Below, one piece after another: positions 17,825 through 27,389 of a stretch of 64,000 bases of DNA. The notes under the pieces are model-generated. The model worked only from the letters and a program-made list of their open reading frames with translations, made no database searches and was not told the origin of the DNA. The first letter of the stretch is position 1. Every line of letters starts with the position of its first letter. Both the position numbers and the translations under genes were made by a program. The stretch is from Belliella buryatensis (GTDB taxonomy: Bacteria > Bacteroidota > Bacteroidia > Cytophagales > Cyclobacteriaceae): NCBI RefSeq assembly GCF_900188245.1, contig NZ_FZOK01000003.1:186001-250000 (forward strand), in the 5' to 3' direction.

Positions 17825-19770
17825 CAGCTATTGAAATAGTCTAATTGAAATCTTACCCGCATGACTTGTTGTAGTTCGTCGATTGGTGCAAAAGCATTCT
17901 TAAGCAATTGCCGCTGCAGCTTACCCAAAGCCTCTGGCTGAATATACCTGCCCGAGTTACCACTTCGTAAACCCTCAATTGCCCGCATCCGCATCAGGAT
18001 TTCGTAGGCCTTGCCTGCCTCAAGCATCAGTTCCCGATGATTGGGTTCGAGCTCAGCGATCTTTTCAAATCGCTTAAAGGTATTATTAATACCCACCACA
18101 CGATGACTGAGTACTAGCAACCTTCCCATATCAGTCAACGGCATCATTGCGCGTAACTTGATGTCAAATTTGTCTCGATGTTCTCCGCTTTTTTCTACGA
18201 TAAAGTTTTTGAAAAAACCTAATGGAGCTGGGTTCAGCAAGGCGTTTTTGGCTAGAAAATTTAAGAATACTGATTTCCCTGATATTTCCTGATAGATATG
18301 CTCCGTCATAGCATCTGAAAGTGACCTATGGCCAAACACTGGGCGAAAATCAAAGAAAATTGTGGCATGCATTAGCGCTTTTTGATTGGGACTCAATATC
18401 CAATCAGAAAAATACCACTTCCACTGTGAGAGCGACTGACACCATTCAGGGTTATTGGCCATCATATCGGCAGGGCAAGCTTGGAAACCACAAGCCAGCA
18501 AGATCTCAATGACCTCTTCTGCTATCAGCAACAAATATTTCCTAACGGCAGCTTCTTTTTCTGCAGGAACATCTTCATAGACGATGGCATTGTCAAGGTC
18601 TGTCCGTAGCAATTGCTCCTCTCTACCCTCACTTCCCAAGGAAAGAAAACAGAATTTAATCTTAGCCGCTTCCGGGTGCTCGGAATCATGCTTTTGCTTG
18701 GCCAACTGAACAGCACGCTGTATAATGATGTCATTGATTTCTGAAATGATATTGGCGACAAAGTCCATCGCAACTTCATTCTCTAAATAATATTTGAGTA
18801 GTAGTTCGGCCCGATCTCTAACTTTGGCCATTTCACTGACCTCCCAAGTGTTCATCAGCGCATTGATCAAGACTGCTGGGCTATTCCCTTGAGAGAGTAG
18901 GATATCATGATCTGATAAAATTCCCGTGACGGGACTTTGTTCAGTTCCATCTTCAGTGAAAATCAGGTGATGCAGCCTGTTTTTAATCATCGTCAAATAG
19001 AGATGGGCAAAACCAGCATCCTTCCGCTTAGTAATCACAGGCGTAGTCATGACTGCTTCCACCTTGACATCATTAGAGAGCCCTTTGGCCACTACCCGAT
19101 TGCGGAGGTCTTTATCCGTAATGATGCCAACAGGGAATCTACTATCGTCTGTAATTACCACCGAACCTACTCCCTTTTCGGCCATGGCCTTTGCAGCATC
19201 ACCGATACTTGTCCCTTGAAAAACACAAAGTACATCCTTTGAAAAATTCATATCGGATTGCCCTGTGAAAATCAACAATCCATTGTCCTTGGAGCCTTCC
19301 TTCAACTCACTTCTGGCCTTTTGACCTTGTGAAAGATCCCTTCTTACTACCACCTGTCCTGAGGCAAACCCTGCGGCAAAATAAAGACTCACTCTGCTAT
19401 TTTCTTGAAGGACCTTTTCGAAAATAGCTACCGGAATGGCATAGACCAAGCTATCCTCTTTTACCAAAGCATTGAGAATATAAGGTCGCTTGCCCAATAA
19501 GGCTAATACTCCAAAAACATCCCCTTCGTCACAGACCTCGACAATTTTCCCCTCATTAGCCTCCTGCTCTATCAGATGAATCGAGCCTTCTCGGAGCACA
19601 AAAAAGAAGTCCTGTGCTGGATCTCCTTTTTGAAACAAATATTCACCTGCTCCAAAGTACCTGATCTCTACAGCCTTGGCCACAGACATAAGTATCTTTT
19701 CATCTAAAAAATGAAAAGGTGGGAACCTATTGAGGAATTCCTTAACTCGGTTGACGATGACGTTTGACAT
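17824..19770 (-). CDS. cNMP-binding / CBS / DUF294 nucleotidyltransferase-like protein
   Basis: The 648-residue soluble protein has a cyclic-nucleotide-binding-like domain (about 10-130: GEYLFQKGDPAQDFFFVLREGS), two CBS motifs (about 175-300) and a DUF294 nucleotidyltransferase-like domain with LGSEGREEQLLRTDLDNAI (about 378-400). A helical DUF294 C-terminal domain follows. The GlnD-like GSxxR...D-x-D signature suggests transfer of a nucleotide to a protein, but the substrate is unknown. It is followed in an overlapping operon by the exonuclease and lies downstream of acs. It probably reads energy or nucleotide state (CBS, cNMP) for the uptake module; this is inference. Confidence 0.9.
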   Translation of the reverse strand: MSNVIVNRVKEFLNRFPPFHFLDEKILMSVAKAVEIRYFGAGEYLFQKGDPAQDFFFVLREGSIHLIEQEANEGKIVEVCDEGDVFGVLALLGKRPYILNALVKEDSLVYAIPVAIFEKVLQENSRVSLYFAAGFASGQVVVRRDLSQGQKARSELKEGSKDNGLLIFTGQSDMNFSKDVLCVFQGTSIGDAAKAMAEKGVGSVVITDDSRFPVGIITDKDLRNRVVAKGLSNDVKVEAVMTTPVITKRKDAGFAHLYLTMIKNRLHHLIFTEDGTEQSPVTGILSDHDILLSQGNSPAVLINALMNTWEVSEMAKVRDRAELLLKYYLENEVAMDFVANIISEINDIIIQRAVQLAKQKHDSEHPEAAKIKFCFLSLGSEGREEQLLRTDLDNAIVYEDVPAEKEAAVRKYLLLIAEEVIEILLACGFQACPADMMANNPEWCQSLSQWKWYFSDWILSPNQKALMHATIFFDFRPVFGHRSLSDAMTEHIYQEISGKSVFLNFLAKNALLNPAPLGFFKNFIVEKSGEHRDKFDIKLRAMMPLTDMGRLLVLSHRVVGINNTFKRFEKIAELEPNHRELMLEAGKAYEILMRMRAIEGLRSGNSGRYIQPEALGKLQRQLLKNAFAPIDELQQVMRVRFQLDYFNS

Positions 19771-20017
19771 ATTCTTTTTAAATACAGCAAGCAGGTGGTT
19801 TATATGTAGATTGATTTTAAAGTAAGGATTGAAATATAGTTGAAATATTATAGAAATATACCTCGGCGATATAAAGCATAACTAGAACCTCACTTTTATA
19901 CACAAGAAGAAATATTTTTCAATTTTATCTATTTCGAATAAAATATTTCGCCGAACCTGTCTACCGATAGGAAGAGGCATATATCAACTTTATTTCGTGG
20001 ATCTTATTTCAAGGTCT

Positions 20018-21910
20018 CTATTGTCTACCTTCGATGATCTCCTTCACCACTTCAGGATCGAGGAGGGTAGAAGTATCACCAAGATTATCTACTGTACCTT
20101 CGGCGACTTTTCTTAGGATTCTACGCATGATTTTACCAGATCTTGTTTTTGGAAGGCCTGATACGATCTGAATTTTGTCAGGCTTAGCAATTGGCCCAAT
20201 GATTTTGGATACAGTGTCCTTGATTTCATTAGTAAGGTTGTCTGCCGTTCTATTTTTCATGTCACAAATGACATAAGCATAGATACCCTGACCTTTGACT
20301 TCATGTGGATAGCCGACTACCGCTGATTCGATTACCAATGGATGTTCATTGATGGCGTTTTCTACCTCTGCGGTGCCCATTCTGTGGCCAGACACATTGA
20401 TCACATCATCAACCCTTCCCAGGATTCTATAATAACCATCATGGTCACGCTTGACGCCATCACCAGTGAAATACATGTTTTTGTAAGTAGAAAAGTACGT
20501 TTGCTTGCAGCGCTCATGATCTCCATAGGTCGTCCGGATCATTCCAGGCCAAGGGAATTTGATACAGAGGTTCCCCTCCACTGAATTGCCGGTCAATTCC
20601 TTCCCTTCTGCATCTACAATACAAAGTTGGATTCCTGGAAGTGGCAATGTGGCATATGCAGGTTTGGTAGGTGTGATACCCGCTAGTGGTGAAACCATCA
20701 TGCCACCAGTTTCAGTCTGCCACCAGGTATCTACGATAGGACATCTCGATTTTCCAATATGGGTATGATACCAATGCCATGCTTCTTCGTTGATTGGCTC
20801 TCCTACGGATCCTAGGACCTTAAGTGAACTCAAATCATAAGGCTCAATCGGATCTGTACCATAAGCTTGCAGCGCTCGAATGGCAGTAGGAGCAGTATAG
20901 AAGATATTCACTTTATACTTCTCCACCACTGCCCAAAATCTACCCGCATCAGGGAAAGTAGGCACTCCTTCAAACATCAAGGAAGTCCCTCCAGCCAGAA
21001 GTGGCCCATATACAATATAAGAATGACCTGTGATCCAGCCTATATCTGCAGTACACCAATAAACATCGCCCGGGGAATACTGGAATACGTTTTCAAATGA
21101 ATATTTGGAATAAACCATATAGCCTCCTGTGGTGTGCACTACACCTTTTGGCTTACCGGTGGAGCCTGAAGTGTAAAGAATAAATAGCATATCTTCACTA
21201 TCCATCTCCTCAGCTTTATTCGTATCCGCTACACCTTCGATGACATCATGCCACCAATGGTCTCTTCCGGCTTTCATATTCACTTCCTGATTGGTTCGCT
21301 GATAGACGATGACCGTTTCTACAGGAGCTTTTTCCATGGCCTCGTCTACTACTGCTTTGACTGGAATCTTCTTATTCCCTCGGAAATTCCCATCAGAGGT
21401 CAAGACCGCTTTTGCACCACAATCAATGATTCTATCAGATAATGCCGAAGAGCTGAAACCTGCAAACACAACAGAATGAATCGCCCCTATCCTGGCACAT
21501 GCCAGCATGGCAACGGCTGCTTCGGGTACCATCGGCATATAGATGATCACCTTATCTCCTTTTCCTATTCCTTTTGCTTTGAGCGCATTGGAAAACTTAC
21601 AAACATCGTGGTAAAGCTCCTTGTAGGTAATCGTCCTCCCTTTCTCATTCGGGTCGTTGGGTTCCCAGATGATCGCAGGTCTGTCTCCAATAGTGAATAG
21701 GTGACGCTCGAGAATATTTTCGGTAATATTCAGCTTTCCATTGACAAACCAGTTTACATTAGGTTCTTCGAAATTCCAATCGAGCACCTTATCCCATCTT
21801 TTTCTCCAATGGAAAGAATCTGCGATTCTCGCCCAAAATTCCTCAGGCTGTGTCACTGATTTTTGGTATTCATGGAAGTACCCGCTGAGGGTGTGTATTC
21901 TATCACTCAT
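20018..21910 (-). CDS. acs: Acetyl-CoA synthetase
   Basis: Acs converts acetate, ATP and CoA to acetyl-CoA through acetyl-AMP. The 630-residue length is normal. Visible features are the N-terminal WARIADSFHWRKRWDKVLDWNF, the AMP-binding loop YTSGSTGKPKG, the substrate-pocket region VDTWWQTETGG, the hinge GRVDDVINVSGHRMGTAE, and the C-terminal PKTRSGKIMRRIL. The lysine in that last motif is the site controlled by acetylation in characterised enzymes. The gene lies 90 bases downstream of the receiver-only regulator in the symporter/kinase operon, giving direct pathway context: uptake, sensing and activation of acetate. Confidence 0.97.
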   Translation of the reverse strand: MSDRIHTLSGYFHEYQKSVTQPEEFWARIADSFHWRKRWDKVLDWNFEEPNVNWFVNGKLNITENILERHLFTIGDRPAIIWEPNDPNEKGRTITYKELYHDVCKFSNALKAKGIGKGDKVIIYMPMVPEAAVAMLACARIGAIHSVVFAGFSSSALSDRIIDCGAKAVLTSDGNFRGNKKIPVKAVVDEAMEKAPVETVIVYQRTNQEVNMKAGRDHWWHDVIEGVADTNKAEEMDSEDMLFILYTSGSTGKPKGVVHTTGGYMVYSKYSFENVFQYSPGDVYWCTADIGWITGHSYIVYGPLLAGGTSLMFEGVPTFPDAGRFWAVVEKYKVNIFYTAPTAIRALQAYGTDPIEPYDLSSLKVLGSVGEPINEEAWHWYHTHIGKSRCPIVDTWWQTETGGMMVSPLAGITPTKPAYATLPLPGIQLCIVDAEGKELTGNSVEGNLCIKFPWPGMIRTTYGDHERCKQTYFSTYKNMYFTGDGVKRDHDGYYRILGRVDDVINVSGHRMGTAEVENAINEHPLVIESAVVGYPHEVKGQGIYAYVICDMKNRTADNLTNEIKDTVSKIIGPIAKPDKIQIVSGLPKTRSGKIMRRILRKVAEGTVDNLGDTSTLLDPEVVKEIIEGRQ

Positions 21911-21953
21911 GGTTAGTTATTTTAGATTTAAAATTTTATAATTCAGATTTTAG

Positions 21954-21969
21954 CCCCGATGAATCGGGG
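21954..21969. other. Hairpin between the receiver gene and acs
   Basis: CCCCGAT and ATCGGGG form a seven-base perfect stem around GA, in the 90-base gap. It may protect or attenuate the acs part of the message. On the minus strand it lacks a clean T-run, so it is not a strong terminator for that operon. Confidence 0.5.
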
Positions 21970-22000
21970 TGATTTTTAAATTTTAGAAATAAGGAGCTTA

Positions 22001-22357
22001 TTAGTCTAAAAGCCCCTTAACTTTGTTGACTAGTTCCTTGTTGCCAAAGGGCTTTGTGAGATAAAGGTCCGCACCTAGTCCCAGACCTTTCTCAATGTCT
22101 TTCTGCTTGCTTTTAGCTGTCAAAAAGACCACCTTCACTGCATCGCTTTTTTGCTTGATGTATTTGCATACTTCATAGCCATCCACCTTGGGCATCATGA
22201 TATCCAAGATCACCAATTCAGGAAGATCTTTCTCCACAATCCCCAATGCTTCTTCTCCATCTCTTGCGATAAAGACCTGAAAACCCTCTTTCTTGAATAG
22301 ATATTCCAAAGACAAGAGAATATTGGGCTCATCGTCTACGATCAATATTTTACTCAT
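22001..22357 (-). CDS. Receiver-only response regulator
   Basis: The 118-residue protein is a bare CheY-like receiver: acidic pair D8/D9, phospho-acceptor D52 in LVILDIMMP, the FLTAKSKQKD segment, and the conserved lysine in LTKPFG (about K102). There is no DNA-binding or enzymatic output domain. Its start overlaps the last codons of the symporter-kinase gene (8 bases), so it is the obvious phosphorylation partner. In the characterised CrbS/CrbR pair the regulator has a LuxR-type output; here the signal must pass to another protein. Confidence 0.92.
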   Translation of the reverse strand: MSKILIVDDEPNILLSLEYLFKKEGFQVFIARDGEEALGIVEKDLPELVILDIMMPKVDGYEVCKYIKQKSDAVKVVFLTAKSKQKDIEKGLGLGADLYLTKPFGNKELVNKVKGLLD

Positions 22358-25088
22358 GATTACTTAGTTGATTTAATTTCAAAACATCTTTATTGATAGG
22401 CAAAGAGAACTCAAAGCAAGTTTCTCCACCAATTCTATTGACTACAATTTCACCTTGATGATAGGCTATGATTTTCTTTGAAATCGCCAAGCCTAATCCT
22501 GAGCCGATAGGTTTTTTGCTCGTTTGATTTTTCGCTTGGAAAAACTTATCAAATATGTAAGGGATCTCCTCCTGAGGAATTCCCTTTCCATCATCCTTGG
22601 CCACAACTCTCAAAAATCCATCTTTGACATCGGCAGATAATTCAACTTTGGATTTTGCAAACTTGGAGGCATTTGAAAGCAGATTTAAAATCACTTGCTT
22701 GATTCTATCTTCATCAAGATCAAGTATCAAGTCTTCAAGATTAAGCTCAATGTTGAAATCCAAGCCTTTTTCCTTCATCACCTGATACATGGTATCAGTC
22801 GCTTCTAAGATCATGATCCTTACATCTGTAGACTCAATATTCAGCTCCTGCCTACCAGAATCAAAGCGCTCTAGATCCAATACCTGATCAATCAGCCTAC
22901 TCATACGATTGGCTTCCTGAATGATAATATCTAGGAACCTTCTTCGCTCTGACTCAGGCAAATCATCATCAAGCAGAATTTCTGAAAATGCTCTGATTGA
23001 AGTAATCGGTGTTTTCATCTCGTGCGTCACCGTAGAGATGAATTCATCCTTGAGCATGTCGTTCAGTCGTAGTGCCTCGTTCATGGCTTGCAGTTTTTCG
23101 GAAGCAATTTTTAACTCCTCACTTTTTTCCCTGAGTTCTTCATTGAGAGATTTGAGCTCTTGGGTCTCTTTGAGGATATCCAATACCTCCTGCATGCTAA
23201 TCTCCTCCTCCTTAACCACCGAGGACACCAAAATTCTTGCAGAAGCCGAACCAATAATTCCAGATAGTAAACGCTCTGAATAATTCACTAACTCAGGATC
23301 AGCAAAATTCTTTTGACTCAATGCCTTCCCTGTCTGAGTCTTGAATTCATTGAGCGCTTCATCGGTTTTTTCCCTTCCAAGGAAATTCACCAATAAAGCT
23401 TTCAAGTCTGGGAGATACGCCTGCCCTTTCCAAATTACCGATGCATCCAAAGAAGTACTAAATCTGAAAATATCTACGAAAACCACAGCTTGATTATGTT
23501 CCTTGGAAGTCTGTAATGTAAATAAACTGATCAGTACATAGAGTAGAGTATTTATTGAAAGGGAAAAGAATAAGCCGTGGGTGATATAGCTCATTTCATC
23601 AAATCCTAACAGAGACTGGGGTCTAAGAAAGCCTAACCCAAACAAACCTTCAGTTAATAATTCCTCAGAAACATAACCTGCCGTCACCATGGTAGGAACC
23701 ACAAGTGTATAAAACCAGATCAAAAACCCAGCGATGATTCCTGCCAAAGCACCGAGACGAGCCCCTTTTTTCCAAAATATACCCCCGATGATGGCGGGTG
23801 TAAATTGTGCTATCGCAACGAAAGAAATTAAACCTATGGAAACTAAGGTAAATTGCCCCGCCACCTCCTTGTAATAAAGGTAAGCCGCCAAGATGATCAG
23901 GAAAATAGCCGTTCTTCTCGACCAAATCAGAATTGCACCTAATTTATGTTGATATTTCTTTTGGAAACCTTCATTGAAAAGTAAAATAGGCATCACCAAA
24001 TTATTACTTACCATGGTGCTAAGCGCTATGGTAGATACAATGATCATCCCAGTCGCAGCCGAAAATCCACCCAAATACACCAATATAGCCAACCACTCTT
24101 GATTGAATGCAATCGGGAATGCCAAAACGAAAGTATCTGCTTCAAAACTTCCAAAAGGGAAATAGACTAGTCCCCCTAACGCAATTGGGAGTACGAATAC
24201 ATTGATCAAAAGGAGATAAAGCGGAAATAGCCACATGGCTGTATCGATGTGCTTCTCGTTGGTATTTTCGATCACCCCCATCTGAAACTGTCTTGGCAAG
24301 AATAATATCGCCATCATAGACAATACAGACATCCAAAACCACTCCGAGATGCCATTGTCCCCCTGCATGACGAAAAGATGTTCTAATCCGGAACTAGCAG
24401 CCTGACTGAAAATGTCCGCAAAACCATCAAAAACAAAGAAGCTAACAAATATCCCAACCACCAAAAAAGCGATCAATTTAAAGATAGATTCAAAAGCAAC
24501 AGCCATTACCATGCCTTCGTGCTGAGCTGTCGCTTCTATATCTCTGGTACCAAAAAGTACAGTAAACAATGCCAGTCCTATTGCTAAATAAAATGCTGTG
24601 TCTTGATAGAAAGGTATATTCGTCAAAAGCTCTGAAGCATTAGATTCCTGTAAAATCTGAAAAGAGGAAGCCACCCCTTTTATCTGAATGGATGTATAAG
24701 GTAAAATCCCAAGTAAACAGAAAATAGTAACGACTCCCCCAAGTGTAACATTTTTTCCATATCGACTGGATATGAAATCTGCGATGGAGGATATGCGCTG
24801 AACTTTAGAAATCCGAATGATCTTCCGCATGATCACCCACCAAAGTGGTGCTATCAAGCTGGGACCTATGTAGATTGTCAAAAATTCTAAGCCATTGGTA
24901 GCTGCTCTCCCCACAGAACCATAATAAGTCCATGCGGTACAATAGACTGCCAAAGTCAAGGCATAAATGGCTGGGTGATTTGAAAGTTTTCTGCCTTTTT
25001 TGGCAGTGCGCTCAGAAAACCATGCAATGGCAAAGAGTAAGGCGAGATAGCCAAAAGTAAACGATATGATCAGCAGATTACTAAACAC
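22350..25088 (-). CDS. Sodium/solute symporter-histidine kinase fusion (CrbS/CbrA-like)
   Basis: The 912-residue protein uses GTG at 25088, overlapping the stop of the small upstream gene by eight bases. Residues 1 to about 560 form an SLC5/SSS-type transporter with many membrane segments (for example WTYYGSVGRAATNGLEF and FTPAIIGGIFWKKG). A PAS-free linker and coiled coil (about 635-682) follow. The HisKA domain has H689 in THEMKTP, and the HATPase has NLLSNASKFA, DDGKGI and GSGLGLAISKK. This is the CrbS/CbrA architecture, in which a transporter-like domain regulates the kinase; in Vibrio the CrbS system controls acs. Whether this copy transports, senses or both is not visible. Confidence 0.93.
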   Translation of the reverse strand: MFSNLLIISFTFGYLALLFAIAWFSERTAKKGRKLSNHPAIYALTLAVYCTAWTYYGSVGRAATNGLEFLTIYIGPSLIAPLWWVIMRKIIRISKVQRISSIADFISSRYGKNVTLGGVVTIFCLLGILPYTSIQIKGVASSFQILQESNASELLTNIPFYQDTAFYLAIGLALFTVLFGTRDIEATAQHEGMVMAVAFESIFKLIAFLVVGIFVSFFVFDGFADIFSQAASSGLEHLFVMQGDNGISEWFWMSVLSMMAILFLPRQFQMGVIENTNEKHIDTAMWLFPLYLLLINVFVLPIALGGLVYFPFGSFEADTFVLAFPIAFNQEWLAILVYLGGFSAATGMIIVSTIALSTMVSNNLVMPILLFNEGFQKKYQHKLGAILIWSRRTAIFLIILAAYLYYKEVAGQFTLVSIGLISFVAIAQFTPAIIGGIFWKKGARLGALAGIIAGFLIWFYTLVVPTMVTAGYVSEELLTEGLFGLGFLRPQSLLGFDEMSYITHGLFFSLSINTLLYVLISLFTLQTSKEHNQAVVFVDIFRFSTSLDASVIWKGQAYLPDLKALLVNFLGREKTDEALNEFKTQTGKALSQKNFADPELVNYSERLLSGIIGSASARILVSSVVKEEEISMQEVLDILKETQELKSLNEELREKSEELKIASEKLQAMNEALRLNDMLKDEFISTVTHEMKTPITSIRAFSEILLDDDLPESERRRFLDIIIQEANRMSRLIDQVLDLERFDSGRQELNIESTDVRIMILEATDTMYQVMKEKGLDFNIELNLEDLILDLDEDRIKQVILNLLSNASKFAKSKVELSADVKDGFLRVVAKDDGKGIPQEEIPYIFDKFFQAKNQTSKKPIGSGLGLAISKKIIAYHQGEIVVNRIGGETCFEFSLPINKDVLKLNQLSNHE

Positions 25089-25290
25089 GCTTGTCTTGGT
25101 CTGTTTTTTTGATCACCCAATAGGTTAGCAATATCATCAAAAACCAAAAAGCAAATACCAAAAGATAAAGCACAGGAATTCCAAGCCAGATCTCTGGAAT
25201 ATCATAAATGGACAAAACAGGGTAATTCAGGAGAAACATTCCCAAGAAAAATACTGCCCATAAATATTGCTTTTTTAAGCCTTCTTTCAT
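25081..25290 (-). CDS. Small two-segment membrane protein, DUF3311-like
   Basis: The 69-residue product has two hydrophobic segments (about 9-26 and 36-61) with the sequence NYPVLSIYDIPEIWLGIPVLYL between them, and a charged tail. Size, topology and position before an SSS-family gene match the DUF3311-type small partners of such transporters. Its stop overlaps the GTG start of the symporter-kinase gene, so they are co-translated. A role as accessory subunit of the fused kinase is inference. Confidence 0.7.
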   Translation of the reverse strand: MKEGLKKQYLWAVFFLGMFLLNYPVLSIYDIPEIWLGIPVLYLLVFAFWFLMILLTYWVIKKTDQDKRV

Positions 25291-25379
25291 CTTTTTAAAT
25301 TACAGCATTTGCATGACGGATAAAAGGGAAACCCCAACAATCTTGAAAGAGCTTCCCTGTATCAATCTACAATCAATCC

Positions 25380-27083
25380 TTAATGGTCATGAGCTTGGCC
25401 TGCTCCACGCGGAATTCTGATTTCTTGAATCATATCCTGTACATTTTGAGGCGGCGCAGGTGTGACTTTGGAAACGAAGTAGCAAACAATGAAATTCACC
25501 AACATCCCAATACTTCCAATTCCTTCTGGTGAAATTCCAAAGAACCAATTTTCTGAGGAAACCATCTCAGGTGTCAAACCAAATAAGGTTACCCCAAATT
25601 TGAAGAAAGTAATGTAAGCCAGGGTGAATACCAAGCCAGATACCATTCCCGCTATCGCTCCCTCTTTGTTCATTCTAGTCGAAAAGATACCCATAATGAT
25701 CACTGGGAAGAAAGATGCTGCGGCTAAACCAAAAGCAAACGCAACTACTTCTGCCACAAATCCTGGGGGGTTCACACCGAAATAACCCGCCAAGCCAACA
25801 GCCCCTGCTGCTGAAATTCTAGCGATCAGCAATTCTCTTTTCTCTGTCATATTAGGTCTGAAAGTCCTGAACAAATCTCTAGAAACTGAGGTAGAGATCA
25901 CCAAAAGCAAACCTGCAGCTGTGGAAAGCGCTGCCGCCATCCCGCCTGCTGCCACAAGCCCAATCACCCAGTTGGGCAACTTAGCGATCTCAGGGCTCGC
26001 AAGCACCATGATGTCCTTATCTATATTCAGTTCATTGGTCTCAGGGTTGGCAGTGTATTGTACTATGCCATCTTGGTTTTTGTCATTGACTGTAATGAGG
26101 TTTGTTTTTTGCCAATTATCCACCCACTCTGGCAGGTCATTGACAGGCTTATCAGCTACTGTTTCGATGGCATTATAAATCCCAAAAGCTGCTACAGCCG
26201 GTGCTGTGGTGTATAGGATGGCAATGAATACCAAAGCATACCCTGCCGACAACCTTGCGTCTTTCACTCTTGGTACAGTGAAAAATCTTACGATCACATG
26301 TGGTAATCCAGCAGTGCCCACCATCAGTGCCAAAGTAATGGCAAAAATATCGGCCATACTTTTTCTTCCTGATGTGTATTCAGCAAAACCCATTTCTCCT
26401 AATACCCCATCCAATTTATCCAAAAGGTAAGTGCCATCAGCAACTGTGCTACCCAGACCTAATTGTGGCACTGGATTTCCAGTAAGCTGCATTGAAACGA
26501 ATATCGCTGGTACCATAAAAGCAAAGATCAAAACACAATACTGAGCTACTTGGGTGTAGGTAATACCTTTCATACCTCCGAGTACAGCATAGAAAAAAAC
26601 AATACACATCCCGATAATCACTCCAGTATTGATATCCACTTCCAGATATCTGGAAAATACGATCCCAACTCCACGCATCTGGCCTGCCACATAGGTAAAG
26701 GAAATAAAGAGTGCACAAACCACAGCTACTACGCGAGCCTTGTTGGAATAATAGCGATCCCCAACGAAATCCGGCACAGTAAACTTCCCAAACTTTCTTA
26801 AATAAGGTGCAAGTAATAAGGCTAGCAAAACATAGCCTCCAGTCCAGCCCATCAGATAAACTGAGCCATCATAACCTGAGAAAGCAATGATCCCCGCCAT
26901 GGAGATAAAAGAAGCCGCCGACATCCAATCTGCTGCTGTAGCCATTCCATTGGCGAGCGGAGAGACACCTCCACCTGCTGTATAAAATTCTTTGGTAGAA
27001 CCTGCTCTCGTATAGATAGCGATTCCAATGTAGAGGGCAAATGACAAGCCCACTAAAATATATGTCCAAGTTAAAATATCCAT
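25380..27083 (-). CDS. Sodium/solute symporter large subunit (VC_2705-type, acetate-permease-like)
   Basis: The 567-residue protein is an SLC5/SSS transporter. It starts with MDILTWTYILVGLSFALYIG and carries the family motif FYTAGGGVSPLANGMATAADWMSAASFISM, seen in the subfamily that works with a DUF4212 small subunit. About 13 membrane segments are apparent, with an extended soluble loop (WVDNWQKTNLITVNDKNQDG). It lies 20 bases downstream of the DUF4212 gene. Relatives include ActP-type acetate/short-carboxylate permeases, so acetate is the likely substrate given acs in the same block, but lactate or another small acid is possible. Confidence 0.93.
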   Translation of the reverse strand: MDILTWTYILVGLSFALYIGIAIYTRAGSTKEFYTAGGGVSPLANGMATAADWMSAASFISMAGIIAFSGYDGSVYLMGWTGGYVLLALLLAPYLRKFGKFTVPDFVGDRYYSNKARVVAVVCALFISFTYVAGQMRGVGIVFSRYLEVDINTGVIIGMCIVFFYAVLGGMKGITYTQVAQYCVLIFAFMVPAIFVSMQLTGNPVPQLGLGSTVADGTYLLDKLDGVLGEMGFAEYTSGRKSMADIFAITLALMVGTAGLPHVIVRFFTVPRVKDARLSAGYALVFIAILYTTAPAVAAFGIYNAIETVADKPVNDLPEWVDNWQKTNLITVNDKNQDGIVQYTANPETNELNIDKDIMVLASPEIAKLPNWVIGLVAAGGMAAALSTAAGLLLVISTSVSRDLFRTFRPNMTEKRELLIARISAAGAVGLAGYFGVNPPGFVAEVVAFAFGLAAASFFPVIIMGIFSTRMNKEGAIAGMVSGLVFTLAYITFFKFGVTLFGLTPEMVSSENWFFGISPEGIGSIGMLVNFIVCYFVSKVTPAPPQNVQDMIQEIRIPRGAGQAHDH

Positions 27084-27103
27084 TGTTTTTATTAATTAGA
27101 GGC

Positions 27104-27367
27104 CTATTCTTCGTTTACATCAAATTCCTTGTCGAGCATATTCATACGAACTACATAGACAAAAATCAACACGACAAATGTGTAGATAGAGCCCTGCTGA
27201 GCAAACCAAAACCCTAACTTAAAGCCTCCTAAGCGGATGGCATTGAGGGGTTCGACAAGAAGAATTCCGAATCCGAAGGACACGACAAACCAGATGACAA
27301 GAAGCACACTGAGTATTTTCAGGTTCTTCTTCCAATAGGCTTCTTTACTGAATTTATTTTCTGACAT
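27104..27367 (-). CDS. DUF4212 small subunit of the sodium/solute symporter
   Basis: The 87-residue protein has two membrane segments (about 18-38 and 52-76) and the family hallmark YWKKNLKILSVLLVIWFVVSFGFGILL followed by GFKLGFWFAQQGSIYTFV. Such proteins are always encoded next to VC_2705-type symporters and are thought to form part of the transporter. It precedes the large-subunit gene with 20 bases between. Confidence 0.93.
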   Translation of the reverse strand: MSENKFSKEAYWKKNLKILSVLLVIWFVVSFGFGILLVEPLNAIRLGGFKLGFWFAQQGSIYTFVVLIFVYVVRMNMLDKEFDVNEE

Positions 27368-27389
27368 GGTTATTGGGTTTTAAATGTTG

